A DNA stretch of 64,000 nucleotides from Bathynomus jamesi (Eukaryota > Arthropoda > Malacostraca > Isopoda > Cirolanidae). This document shows, in pieces, positions 20,981-30,840 of this stretch. A model generated the notes under the pieces. That model did no database searches and was not told where the DNA came from. It worked only from the letters and a program-made list of their open reading frames with translations. Location: assembly GCA_023014485.1 (NCBI GenBank), contig JAJOZX010009438.1:1-64000 (forward strand), given 5' to 3'. How positions within the stretch are numbered: position 1 is the stretch's first letter; every line of letters begins with the position of its first letter. A program made the translations under genes and the position numbers.

Positions 20981-21029
<49 letters not shown>
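20981..21029. repeat. (TA)n microsatellite
   Basis: About 24 TA units at the left edge of the P450 B fragment. Just after it lies a near-perfect 34-bp palindrome centred on CCTTATAAGG (21043-21076). Confidence 0.95.
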
Positions 21030-21032
<3 letters not shown>

Positions 21033-21139
21033 CGATTGGATATTTTCGTTAATTAGCCTTATAAGGCTAACTAACGAAGGCTGGAGGGGCCTTGATCTTT
21101 AGGTGATCCGACTTTTCTATTTACAGTATTTACTTTCAG

Positions 21140-21264
21140 TTGAAGAATGAGTACTAAGCTCATTATATTTCTTTTCGACTTCAAATAAGCTTTTATGAGT
21201 CAAGATATGGTTGACAGACCATGTCTGAAGGGATTCAGTCCACAAAATGGAAAGAAACGGATAG
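21140..21264 (+). pseudogene. P450 locus B, pseudo-exon 3
   Basis: Splice sites are kept (TTTCAG before, GT after), and the end reads FMSQDMVDRP and NGKKRIG in frame with exon 3 of the full gene (38208-38341). The second codon, Met in the full gene, is TGA, and a deletion in the DYKLIKEAF region leaves a TAA. At 125 nt it is nine shorter than the functional exon. It is decayed much more than the intron that follows it. Confidence 0.9.
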
Positions 21265-22023
21265 GTCTGCTGGTTTCTTATTTTTTTAAACCCGAGAAAG
21301 ACAGCGTTGCATTTTACAATAAAAGTATATTTTTTTCTCTGGAAATGATGTATTTTATTGTAGGCGAGTCAATTTTTGTTATCGTTTACCAACAATACAT
21401 TTTTTAACTCATCTTATAAATGTAATTTTCATTATGGGGTTACGAAAACCCAACACTAGTCGCTAAATGTGCAGTCCCATACTGGTCTTCTAGGCTTAAA
21501 GATTTATGTAAATTGGTGAATGCCCACTCATTGGCATTTCCCATTTTATCGCTCGTCCAAGAGTGAGAAATCGACGAGTGAGAATTTCTAAGGAAGCAAT
21601 TCTCAAATCGATCCATTTTCCATTTCCACTATAGGATTTCTCTCTTTAAGTTAGATTTTTCATGGAAAATACCCCTCAGACCCGCAGTTACATCACTGTG
21701 TCCCATTACTTTTCCAAAATCAGGAAATTCTTTCCCCAAAATTGAAATTCCCACTTTGAGCATTCCCACATGTGGGCGGCAGATGAGAATGGGAATGGCA
21801 TTGCATTTGTGGAAAGTAATCATGTAAATTTTACGTTACTTAACTCATTTTTTAAACAAAAATTTAATGTAAAAATGAACTTGATTTTATTTATTTATAT
21901 CTTGTTCTTCATATTGTTTACGACGAATGTTCATATATTATATTAGGCATAATAGTAAGAAAGAAATTACAATAATTTCAATGGTATTTCTTAAAACATA
22001 GTTTAATTCTCCTTCGTATGCAG

Positions 22024-22247
22024 GGATAGTAAGTAGCAATGGAATTCACTGGCACAGCATCAGACGTTTTTCTTTGCGTCACTTACGAGACTTAGGAATG
22101 GGAAAGTCGCGACTCGTATCGGCTGTCCAAAATGAAGCTGTGGAGCTGGTAAAGGATTTGAAGAAGCACGCCGGCGGAGTAAAGATATGGCTCCAATACC
22201 ATATTCATTCAGTTGACGTTTGGATGTGGTTTGGCAAATGGTCGCGA
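22024..22247 (+). pseudogene. P450 locus B, pseudo-exon 4
   Basis: Begins [20 protein letters not shown] as in exon 4 of the full gene (38892-39110) and is nearly identical to it through [11 protein letters not shown]. After the Gly of QAGKP it diverges: an indel shifts the frame so that the [15 protein letters not shown] part no longer reads, and the exon is 224 nt against 219. The donor GTAAGAG survives. It has no exon 5 partner downstream; the flank switches to an inverted segment at about 22378. Confidence 0.9.
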
Positions 22248-22721
22248 GTAAGAGCTCACATAAATAATTACATTTTCACATATATAGATTCATTAAAGAA
22301 AATATTTCAGCTCCACTATTTTCATATGAAGCCCTTGAGGTCTTAATTTCATAATTCCTCCCGTAAGTTCTAGTTCCAAATTCTTGTAAGATACCGTCTA
22401 TCACGGAATGAAAAATATTATAACGAAGCATTGTAGATTTATAAAGAATGATAAGTTCACGAAAACTGATATAGAATGTACATTCTTTTGCGCAAGTACT
22501 ATTCAGAAACCCGTTTTTGAAACTTGCATCTCTTCGTTATATTTGCACAAAATCTGTAAACAAACAAACGTTCATTTAAATCACTGAAATATTATTACAA
22601 AATACCATTTTTAATATTTTTCAGTAAATATTACTACATTTTTTATTCAAACTGTTAAAATGGTTCCATTTTTTTTAACAACATTAGGGGCAAATGTGAC
22701 TGGGTATCCACCTCATCTGTT

Positions 22722-22752
<31 letters not shown>
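22722..22752. repeat. (CAA)n microsatellite
   Basis: About ten CAA/ACA units inside the inverted segment. Confidence 0.9.
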
Positions 22753-23094
22753 GAAGTTTATTTCAGACTCAACAGGTACAAATATTATACAAGTGGTCCA
22801 TAGAAGGTTAAGAGATAGTTGTTTGGAGCATTGAACAATGTAGGTCAATATATTTACCTATTGCTGTATAGCCAGTAAGAGAAAATTCCAACATTTTTTA
22901 TTTACTCTACTGTATATATATCATATATCTATTGGAATAATGAACTTAATTTAAATAATTCCAGAAGGAACGATGACAATATAAAAATATATATAAATTT
23001 AAATGCAAAATATAAATATATATAATATAAAAATATAGATACATAAAATTTTTTTCTAAGAATATTATCTTAGAATAATAATATCTGGCGGATA

Positions 23095-23387
23095 AGCTGA
23101 AGGCTTTTTTATGGTCTGCCATAAAATCAGGGTTCTCGAGTGTCCTTATTTCTAAGATTTGTTCTTATTTTTGGCCTCAAATCTTTTTTTTGTTGTTCTT
23201 ATTTTTTAATTTTAATTTCATTTGTCTATCAGGATAAAATGCTAATGATATATTATGGATATTCTTATTTTTGGGACAGAATTCTTATTTTTTGGAGTTG
23301 AGGTTCTGATTTTTATTTTTTAGACTTGAGAACCCTGTATAAAATGTACAGCGTTGGTATCGGAAAAAGAACAGCTTCAATCCACAC
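23095..23387 (-). pseudogene. P450 locus B, inverted pseudo-exon 1 split by a MITE
   Basis: The minus strand reads the signal-anchor exon of the P450 (WIEAVL..., TLYILWQ-like, then KPS and PP) in line with 36060-36141. The start codon is GTG (23387-23385) in place of ATG, an in-frame stop replaces part of QSLKK, and the donor GT is AT (23094-23093). A 210-bp MITE sits inside at 23128-23337. All three defects make it dead. It points away from pseudo-exons 3 and 4, so the locus was rearranged rather than simply truncated. Confidence 0.88.
23128..23337. mobile_element. hAT-type MITE inside P450 pseudo-exon 1
   Basis: Ends are CAGGGTTCTCGAGT and ACTTGAGAACCCTG, 14-bp inverted repeats with one mismatch. 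Flanking octamers CATAAAAT and TATAAAAT match at seven of eight. The uninterrupted exon at 36092-36110 gives the empty site (complement CCATAAAATGTAC), which confirms the ends. The interior repeats TTCTTATTTTT several times and codes for nothing. Confidence 0.92.
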
Positions 23388-23814
23388 ACGATTCAATTCT
23401 GGGTTTTTAAAAGAAATTTAAAGAATTTCATACGTGACTCGGTCTAAATAAATAACTCAGAGGGGTTGTAGTGCTATAACAATATTTAACGGAATATACC
23501 TTGAGTTACGCGGAAGGCTCAGTTATTTGTACGCGTTGTCGGAAATTATCGTTGTCAGATTTAGTACAGATAATGACATTTTGTCCCACCGCACTTTTCC
23601 AAACGTAGATCTTCCCTTTTGTCACGTAACAGGGTATTCATAAGTTTCTCTTTCTTAAATTTTAGCATTTTGTCATATATTTCTTTCCTATCACCGCAAA
23701 GTGATTCAGTCATTGGGTTTGATTTGTATGAGAGCACTTCTAATTTCAGACTTCCAATGAGGCTCACAAAGCTTAAATTTAAATAGTCTTTCATCACCAT
23801 CATTACCGAGTCTT

Positions 23815-24021
23815 CCCACTCGATGCGCCCGGGCCTCCGCCTTTTCTTTAGGAATGTAACTCGCTTTCATATTAGCCATTGCGTGTTATTCTACCCGCAA
23901 CACAAAAAAAGGGCCACAATAAGACATCAATTTGAACATTTATTTTAGTTCTAATGTATTACTTTTGTAAATTTAATTTAAAATAAATTTTCCTATGAGA
24001 CCGGACTTACGGGACACCCTG
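23815..24021 (-). mobile_element. Mariner 5' end fragment
   Basis: In reverse orientation it starts CAGGGTGTCCCGTAAGTCCG with CTCATAGGA, close to the inverted repeat of the mariner at 16411, then ACACGCAATGGCTAATATG and a transposase start (SYIPKEKAE-like). It breaks off at about 23815 and there is no second terminal repeat. It supplies the unfolded version of the fold-back at 5437-5536. Confidence 0.7.
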
Positions 24022-24662
24022 TACTTATCTATTTGTTTCATGCCCCTTACAGTAAATCTATTTCATTGTAATACTGATCCTCTTATGAAACTGATTGCGG
24101 CTCGCTAAATTCAAAGATAAGCTTTGAGGACGCAATTTTTCAGATCGCTAATATTCAAATCGTATTTTACAAAATTGAATGTAAGCTAAAACTTTGAGTT
24201 TCGGCTTAAATGTCAAACAAATCTGAAAGAAAAATTTTAAGTCATCATCACTTAAAATTTCGGCCTTTTCATATTATGATCGCAATATTGCTCAGCAAAA
24301 AAAGAAAAAACAATTCAATACTTTCGAAATCCTGAAAAATTATCCTCTTTGAACTGTTGTGAGTTTATCGTTCGAAAACTTCAAATCCATAAAACAGCTA
24401 AAAAGAAATATAATTTACGTATTTATTTTTAATAATTAATTTTATTTTAATGTGATATAAATTTCTACTAAAACACACTTCACGGCGAAAGCTCAAAGCA
24501 GTATAAATTTATTAAACAAACAAGCAATGACACAAAACACTTCATTGAAGGTCAAACACATTTAGTGATGTCATACCTATCAGTGATATGCGCTGAGAAA
24601 CCGTGACTTTGAGATTTGCTTCATCAATTTAAAACTTCATTTGAGAGATATATTTATAAACT

Positions 24663-24705
24663 ATATATATATATATATATAATATATATATTATATATAT
24701 ATATA
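24663..24705. repeat. (TA)n microsatellite, interrupted
   Basis: A TA-rich array directly abutting the mariner at 24706. Confidence 0.9.
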
Positions 24706-25608
24706 CAGGGCGTCCCAAAAAAATGTATACACACTTTAAATACTTATAAAGGCAGTGTTTATTAAAATACATTTCATTTTCAAAATGTAATAGAATCTAC
24801 AGACATTATTTAATTGTTTTGTCAACGCCTGTTTTCAAACTGACGTCCGTTCTGGTCCAGGCACTGCTGATAACGCGAAGCAATGGAATCGCAAACATCA
24901 CGAAACATTTCGTTTGGTATTTGTGTGCATTCTCGTTCAATGGCTGCTCTCAATTCAGCGACTGTTGCAGGTTTTATAGCGTAGACTTTGTCTTTTAAGT
25001 ATCCCCATAAAAAAAAGTCTAGTTGTGTGAGGTCTGGTGAAAGCGGAGGGTATTCTACGAAACCCCTTCGTCCAATCCACATCCACATCGTGCCAAGTAC
25101 CACTCGCAATACTCCACTCTTCGGTCCGGATCATCTTCATTAATAGCATGGACTAATCTTGGAATGTAACTTTTCCATTGACAGCGCTTCAAAATGCGTT
25201 GGACAGACGATTCTGAAATTCCTACCTCACGACTCGCTTGCCGCACAGATTTTCTTGGACTTTGGTGATACGTTTCCAGTACTCTTTCTTGCTTTGTGGG
25301 GCTTGTCGATGTCCGTGGTCTTCCGGAACGCTTCTTGTGGACATTCTGAACAGTTCCAACGGCTTCAAACTTATCTCTAATTCGAGTGATGGTAAGTCGC
25401 GTTGGTGGATCTGTTTGAAACTCCTCCTAAACTGTCTTTGCACTTCAACTGCGTTTTCACACTTCCAGTAGCTTTATAATGAATTTCCTTTGTTCAAAGC
25501 TTAGTCTGACTGCCATTATTAATTCTAATGGGTTTAACTTGGAAAGAAAGAAACATCAATTGAGCTATCAGCTGTTAAAGTGTGTATACATTTTTTTGGG
25601 ACGCCCTG
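24706..25608 (-). mobile_element. Mariner-type transposon with perfect 34-bp inverted repeats
   Basis: Ends are CAGGGCGTCCCAAAAAAATG... and its exact complement, matching for 34 bp through TATACACACTTTAA, flanked by TA. The element is 903 bp, shorter than an autonomous mariner (about 1.3 kb), because the middle of the transposase is gone. Perfect ends suggest a young insertion. Confidence 0.95.
24822..25516 (-). pseudogene. Mariner-type transposase, central deletion
   Basis: Starts at ATG 25516 (MAVRLSFEQRKFIIKL), then an [12 protein letters not shown] block in another frame and a helix-turn-helix end in [20 protein letters not shown]. It continues [20 protein letters not shown] and stops being collinear after CEWYLA. 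It resumes at [20 protein letters not shown] (third Asp) and runs to the end NGRQFENRR at 24822. The part with the first two catalytic Asp residues is deleted, and there are at least two frameshifts and stops. It cannot be active. Confidence 0.85.
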
Positions 25609-26065
25609 TATATATAAATAAACCTTTTTAAAATATTATGATAATTACTTCAAAGAATATTTAGAAAGAGGAATAAATTGAATTAGAAATAAGTTAAATA
25701 TTTGCATGCATAAAAATGAAAACTTGTCATTAGATATTCCGATTTCTTGGGCAGGTTTGTGTAGAGCAAGCCTACACAAGCTATAAGGTAGTGATAATGA
25801 GCTAGTGATTGAAATGGGTACATTTGTGTTGTCTTTGGGAGGAAACACAAACTTGTAGTGCATTTTGCTCCTGAAGAATTATGCATCTGGACTTCTAGAT
25901 CCAGTAGTATCTGTAATGCAAACTGATGACACAAACGTGGAAATTACAAGTTTGAACACAACACTGAACTACGATAACATAGAGAGAGCCTTGTTGCTTC
26001 GAGTGGTGATGAACCACGTACGAAAGCCGTTTAGTACGTTAACTAACCCTCTACGTTCCTGGCAA

Positions 26066-26068
<3 letters not shown>
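25609..26068. other. Non-coding spacer
   Basis: Between the mariner at 24706 and the TA array. Short open frames exist but none resembles a protein family I know. Confidence 0.5.

Positions 26069-26097
<29 letters not shown>
26069..26097. repeat. (TA)n microsatellite
   Basis: About 14 TA units leading into the GAAAATTATTTCACGAAAG block shared with 34578. Confidence 0.95.
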
Positions 26098-26101
<4 letters not shown>

Positions 26102-26241
26102 ATTATTTCACGAAAGTAACACGTGAAAAATATTTATGATGAATAAAACCACGAAGGAAAGGAAACACAGAATGGTGCTCAAGCGCTTTCGTCTAATGAC
26201 ATTCTGTGTTTCCTTTCCTTTGTGGTTTTATTCATCATATA
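26098..26241. repeat. Inverted-repeat element, internally deleted member
   Basis: Shares with 34578-34755 the leader (TTTCACGAAAGTAACACGTG), the outer arm (GATGAATAAAACCACGAAGG, AGGAAACAC) and the core half GGTGCTCAAGCGCTTTCGTC. The second arm has only the outer 40 bases (from TGTGTTTCC), so the centre with CTGAGGA is missing. Flanked by TA-rich sequence, and abutted on the right by the fold-back mariner. Confidence 0.75.
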
Positions 26242-26359
26242 TACGTACAGGGTGGGCGGAAAGTAGCTCCCTATTTTGGATTGGTAAAAAAATACGTATA
26301 TTATCCATTTATTTCAGAAGAAATAATATGAAAAGTTAGGCATACATGGTAGGTTTTCT

Positions 26360-27225
26360 CTAAAATTCAATGTGGGCTCCAACTCTTTCCACCAGCTTCT
26401 GGAGCCGCCCAGGAATGGCGTCCACTGACTTTAGCAGGAACTCCGGCGGGATGGAGGACATGACTTCCCGAATTCGGTCCTCCAGTTCTTCCAATGTCCT
26501 CGGTTTGGTGCGGTAGACTTCTTCCTTTACCCACCCCCAAAGAAAGAAGTCGCACGGTGTCAAGTCGGGGCTCCTGGCTGGCCATTGATGTGGACCACGA
26601 CGACCCATCCAACGCCCAGGGAAGTGGCATCCAGCCACTCACGGACAACAAGAGCGAAGTGCGGAGGGGCGCCATCTTCCATAAATATCAGATCGTCGAT
26701 GTTCTCCCATGTGCTGACAACCGGCCAGACCTCGTTTCGCAACATAGCAAGGTACCGCTCAGCTTTCATGGTGTTGCGCAGAAGGAACGGGCCCACAACC
26801 TGATCTGAGGTCATACCACACCACACCGTTACACTGAACCGATTCTGCCGTTTTTCAGCGGTAACCATGGGATCCTCTCCTGCCCAGTAGTGGCAATTGT
26901 GGCGGTTGACAAAGCCTCCGACGTGGAACACCGCCTCGTCGCTCCAGAGGATGTTGCGGAAGAGATGGGGCCAGTCTTCATGCCAAGCCAGCATGATTTC
27001 CCCGAACTCCATGCGAATGTCGCAGTCCTCGTCCGAGAGAGATTGGCAGTAATGCGGCTTCCACGCACGCCAGTTCAGCTCCTTCTTCAGCACAGTTCGC
27101 ACTGAGTAGCGGGAGAGTCCACTTTCCCGAGCTGCCTGGCGAGTTGACTTTCGTGGACTCCGTGCGAACATTTCCTGAACTGCCTGCACCGTCTGCGTTG
27201 GATGGGTCGTCGTGGTCCACATCAA
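26360..27225 (-). pseudogene. Mariner-type transposase of the fold-back element
   Basis: The minus-strand frame from about 27180 reads TVQAVQEMFARSPRKSTRQA, then the helix-turn-helix end SRYSVRTVLKKELNWRAWK, NILWSDEAVFHVGGFVNR (first Asp), VWCGMTSDQVVGPFLL and FMEDGAPPHFALVVREWLD (second Asp). A frameshift near 26635 moves to a frame with GRRGPHQWPARSPDLTPCDF (third Asp), ending RVGAHIEF at 26360. The first helix-turn-helix and the natural start are lost where the inverted arm begins; the residues upstream of 27180 are translated arm sequence. Non-functional. Confidence 0.88.
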
Positions 27226-27450
27226 TGGCCAGCCAGGAGCCCCGACTTGACACCGTGCGACTTCTTTCTTTGGGGGTGGGTAAAGGAAGAAGTCTACCGC
27301 ACCAAACCGAGGACATTGGAAGAACTGGAGGACCGAATTCGGGAAGTCATGTCCTCCATCCCGCCGGAGTTCCTGCTAAAGTCAGTGGACGCCATTCCTG
27401 GGCGGCTCCAGAAGCTGGTGGAAAGAGTTGGAGCCCACATTGAATTTTAG
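27195..27450 (+). pseudogene. Inverted duplicate of the transposase C-terminus
   Basis: Plus-strand copy of the transposase end: MGRRGPHQWPARSPDLTP, then FFLWGWVKEEVYRTKPRT and a stop after RVGAHIEF at 27450. It faces the minus-strand gene and belongs to the right arm. It is too short to act as a transposase. Confidence 0.9.
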
Positions 27451-27562
27451 AGAAAACCTACCATGTATGCCTACCTTTTCATATATTTCTTCTGAAATAA
27501 ATGGATAATATACGTATTTTTTTTACCAATCCAAAATAGGGAGCTACTTTCCGCCCACCCTG

Positions 27563-27563
<1 letters not shown>

Positions 27564-27595
<32 letters not shown>

Positions 27596-27603
27596 TATTA
27601 TAT

Positions 27604-27640
<37 letters not shown>
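27564..27640. repeat. (TA)n and (AC)n compound microsatellite
   Basis: TA units interrupted at several places, then ten AC units, at the 3' end of the LINE fragment that follows. Confidence 0.95.
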
Positions 27641-28166
27641 CTACGTACTTTATGCGAGTTCGAACGACGGTTCAAGATCGACCTGCGGTCGACCCCTCTG
27701 CAGCATCCTGCCTATTTTGCGGGATTGGTGAAAGAGGGAATTGCTGTCTGATCTACTCTTGCTTTCGTGGCCAGCTACGCGTGGCTGGTCAGGGACTTTG
27801 CACAGGAATTTGTCCAGCTGGTTCTTGAAGTTATTCAGGTCGGTGTGCTGGAGATTCCTTACTTCTTTCGGTAGGGCATTGAAAAGCTTTGGGCCCCGTA
27901 TCCTGAGGGTATTTTCCATCCTCGTTTTCATGGCCCCTTTTCCCACCGCAACTGGGACAGTACAAAATTGACTCTTTTCTCATTCAAGTTTGTTTCTATT
28001 TCATTTCTCAGGTTAGGGACAGAGCCCTCAAGTATTTTACGTATGTATATTACTATGTACCGCTCGCGCCTTCTTCCGAGAGAGTAGAGTTTCAGGGATT
28101 GTGGTCGAGACCAGTAGTCTTCACTTTCTGTTTCTTCTATCTTAAATGTAAAAGTCCTTTGTATAG

Positions 28167-28167
<1 letters not shown>
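27641..28167 (-). pseudogene. Truncated LINE, same family as 1306-4287
   Basis: The minus strand reads AIQRTFTFKIEETESEDYWS, then [20 protein letters not shown], a frameshift, and [20 protein letters not shown] with VPDQPRVAGHE, ending in the same 3' UTR (CGACCGCAGGTCGATC). It corresponds to the last quarter of the 993-codon frame and has no RT active site. Both ends meet TA arrays. Confidence 0.88.
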
Positions 28168-28255
<88 letters not shown>

Positions 28256-28261
28256 TATATA
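28168..28261. repeat. (TA)n microsatellite
   Basis: About 45 TA units with two single-base slips, exactly at the 5' truncation point of the LINE fragment. Confidence 0.95.
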
Positions 28262-28269
28262 TGTAAAAA

Positions 28270-29734
28270 TGAACAATGAATAATCAATATTCATTTTTAC
28301 ATAAGAACCAAAATCGCTTAACGCGAGTTTGGATAATAATTTTACTTGTAGCTTCCTATTTTTTGTTCGTGTCACAACCCTACGATCTACCATATCTATG
28401 GTTTAGTCGTATCCATTTTCCATTTGTTATAGAAGTTATTATAATTAATTATGATTGTCTTGCATCTCACCCTCGACCCTAGATTATACATACACATTGT
28501 GTATATAAGAGGATTGGAACCCGTAGTTGTGCTTCTTAGTCCTTGATACCCATTCTGTCTTTAATTCGTTTCTTTTAGGTCCTCCCAAATAATGACTTAC
28601 AGTTATACTGTACGTATGACATAATGTGAATAACTATGACGTCATAAAGTAACTTAATTCTCTTCACGTTTTCCATACCTTGAACACTGAATCACGTTTT
28701 AGTATTTGGACATCTTCCGTATTGAATGTATGGTAAATTCTTTAATAATAATAATAATAATAAAAAGAAAAACTTCATTCTCTATACATCATTATTTATG
28801 TTGTTTCCTACCTGTTGTCTACTGATACCTATCAACCTATCAGTCCATATTTTACGCGTGTCTATATTACGCACACAACCTATTCTGTTACTTACATGTA
28901 AAATACGTCCACATGTATTTTTTATTTTTTTTATTTTAAGTGCGTTCACCCCTCACAAGATATTCATAAATGCTTGGGTAAGTAAGTGGTCGAATTCGCG
29001 AATCACAGCAAAATCGAACGCTCTGATCCAAATTTATAACATATTATAATATAATGTAACATGTTATGTTTTATATAAATTATCTTGTATGTGCTCATGT
29101 ACTTTGTGTTATGCTAATAACCATATATAATAACCATATATATATAACCATATATTATAACCATATATTATAACCATATATAAATATATAAAACACTGTA
29201 AGAATGGTAAACGACGTAATGTACTTCAATGAAACTGTAATTGAATGTAATGACTTTATATATAATGTAAGAATGTACTTTAATAGAACTGTAAGGGACA
29301 ATCATAAGCGAATGGGAAGTAATCCATAATCGCAATCATAATTGTAATAAACCCAAACGAAAATGTACTCAGTCGTGTACTTAAATTGTACTTATGTACT
29401 ACTATGAAATGATATCGCCTTCAGAAATGAAGACGCGGCAAAAAAAAATACGATTAGTTTTATTTTTATTTTTTAAATTTTTATTTGGAATCTTTCAAAC
29501 ATCTGATCGTGTTTAAAAGGGGTGAAACTTAACCTTCAACTGTCGTCCCCCAACATTTAGGCTTATATTATACATGTATTTGTAAAATGAACTTCACTTC
29601 ATTACGGGACTCTGCTTTGGTCACTGCTACGAGACTCCCTTGTTAGCAGCTTCGCTGCGGGGAGGGGGCAGAGGCCCCTTGCCTCCTTAATTTTTAGATT
29701 CCGGCCTGAGCCATGGTCGAAAGAGTCGAACCTC
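28270..29734. other. Intergenic sequence, no gene found
   Basis: Non-coding. It holds an (ATA)n at 28742-28763 and an imperfect tandem of ATAACCATATATTAT at about 29115-29186. A CATTTTTACATAAGA stretch with CGAGTTTGGATAA near 28290-28340 resembles 4457-4520 upstream of the LINE in copy A, so part of a LINE-linked repeat may continue here. Confidence 0.5.
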
Positions 29735-30053
29735 TACCCCTGTAAATTCAGAGCACTACCTGTACATTTTGAGAAGTAAACTAGAGTAAAAGAAGTTTTT
29801 ATCTTTTCCTTCGAGCCTTGTTCTCTTCAGGAATTTAGTCAGTAAAGTCGATAAGTTATAAAAGAAAAGCCGATAATTTTAGTACCAAGAGAAAGTATCA
29901 GAGTATTATAGAAAGAGAAGAATTAACAACTGTCGACCATAAAGCGAGAGAAAAGAATTAGAATGTTATAGGAGAATATCCGTTGCTGCCTCCTAACCAG
30001 AACCCCCCGTCGATTCCGAACCGACTCAGGGCCATAGACGGAGGGGTTAACAT
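29735..30053 (+). repeat. LTR-like repeat, diverged copy
   Basis: Same block order as 5000-5361: CTACCTGTACATTTTGAGAAG, TTCGAGCCTTGTTCTCTTCAG and a shared end CCATAGACGGAGGGGTTAAC followed by TA repeats. The middle differs, so it is an older or different subfamily member. Confidence 0.5.
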
Positions 30054-30058
30054 ATATA

Positions 30059-30281
30059 CACGGTGAACCAAAAGTAGGTGGACAGTAGGTTGAATACGGT
30101 TTGTTATATTATATTATAACTATGGTGTTCATTATAACTATGGTGTTTGTGTTATATTATATTAAATATTTAACTAAATTTATTTAAATTTTATTTTGTA
30201 TTATAGTATACAAAAAAATTAAATATGTATTCTCAAAATAAACGTTATCATTTACTGTCCACCTACATTTGGTTCACCCTA
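30059..30281. mobile_element. Mariner-type MITE, 223 bp
   Basis: Starts CACGGTGAACCAAAAGTAGG and ends CCTACATTTGGTTCACCCTA, inverted repeats of about 28 bp (through TGGACAGTA / TACTGTCCA). TA lies on both sides, with an AT-rich core without coding. The terminal CAGGGTG is degraded on both ends. Confidence 0.85.
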
Positions 30282-30478
30282 TATATATGCAACAGTTTTT
30301 TTGCGCACACCTACAGGTCGCTACAATTGGTGTAGAACAATGCGGTTTTCACCATTCGATGAGTCTTTTTATTGTACAGTGCCCATGCTAAAAAAAAATT
30401 CCCTAACATAAATCCTGCCCCCCTTTTAGGGGTACAGTTCTTCCCATTTCTTCATTTTTAATCATAATTTTGGCACAA

Positions 30479-30716
30479 ATGGGGGAGGGGTGGGGTAATG
30501 GGGGAGGGGGTGGTGTTAATGGGAAAAACTCAGAAAATAGATGCGATATATATATGTAACCAAAAAAAATTAAAGTAAATCCTTTGCAAGGTGCCAGCCC
30601 CCTTCCCCCCTTGGGGTAATGGGGAAGGGTGGGGGTAAATGGGGGAGAGGGGTGGGGAGGGGGTATTGGGGGAGAGGGGTGGGGTAATGGGAGAGGGGGT
30701 GGGGTTAATGGGAAAC
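30479..30716. repeat. G-rich minisatellite (GGGGGAGGGGTGGGGTAATG type)
   Basis: Two blocks, 30479-30530 and 30606-30716, of runs of four to six G separated by A, T or TAAT, joined by GGGAAA(AA)CTCAG. Units GGGGAGGGGTGGGGTAAT repeat with variation. The G strand has many closely spaced GGGG tracts, suited to quadruplex folding. It is strikingly different from the AT-rich surroundings. Confidence 0.9.
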
Positions 30717-30840
30717 TCAGAAAAAAAATGATAACCAACATCGATTCCGGTCAGGAAGATCATGCTTATGACAACTAATGGAACACTATAACAATATTAT
30801 TGATGCACTCGAAACAATGAAAACTATGATTTGGCGGGCC

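Larger units (their letters stand above)
22378..24650 (-). repeat. Inverted copy of the P450 5' region (intron 1, exon 1, promoter side)
   Basis: In reverse complement this matches the full P450 locus in order: 22381-22725 with intron 1 at about 36385-36835, 23095-23387 with exon 1 at 36060-36141, 23390-23450 with 35990-36060, 24040-24260 with 33020-33240, and 24540-24620 with about 32660-32740. Similarity is visibly lower than between the tandem copies, so it is older. The full locus has acquired about 2.7 kb of repeats between 33.24 and 35.99 kb that are absent here. Confidence 0.85.
26248..27562 (-). mobile_element. Fold-back mariner with 368-bp inverted arms
   Basis: Ends CAGGGTGGGCGGAAAGTAGC and its complement, flanked by TA. 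The inverted repeat is not limited to the terminal repeat: 26248-26615 and 27195-27562 are nearly identical in opposite orientation and include the 3' third of the transposase gene. The second arm has replaced the transposase N-terminus. The element is 1315 bp, near normal mariner length. Confidence 0.95.

Noticed and set aside
21629..21823. 64-codon minus-strand frame identical at 38496-38690.
   Set aside because: Lies in P450 intron 3 within the near-identical tract; identity is explained by the shared tract, not by protein selection.
25865..26119. 84-codon open frame between the mariners.
   Set aside because: No family resemblance, runs into the TA array; nothing supports coding.
26560..27316. 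Several plus- and minus-strand frames in the fold-back mariner looked like separate genes.
   Set aside because: All are transposase or antisense readings of the two inverted arms.
29115..29186. Regular ATAACCATATATTAT units considered as a CRISPR-like or regulatory array.
   Set aside because: Low-complexity tandem without unique spacers; eukaryotic context.
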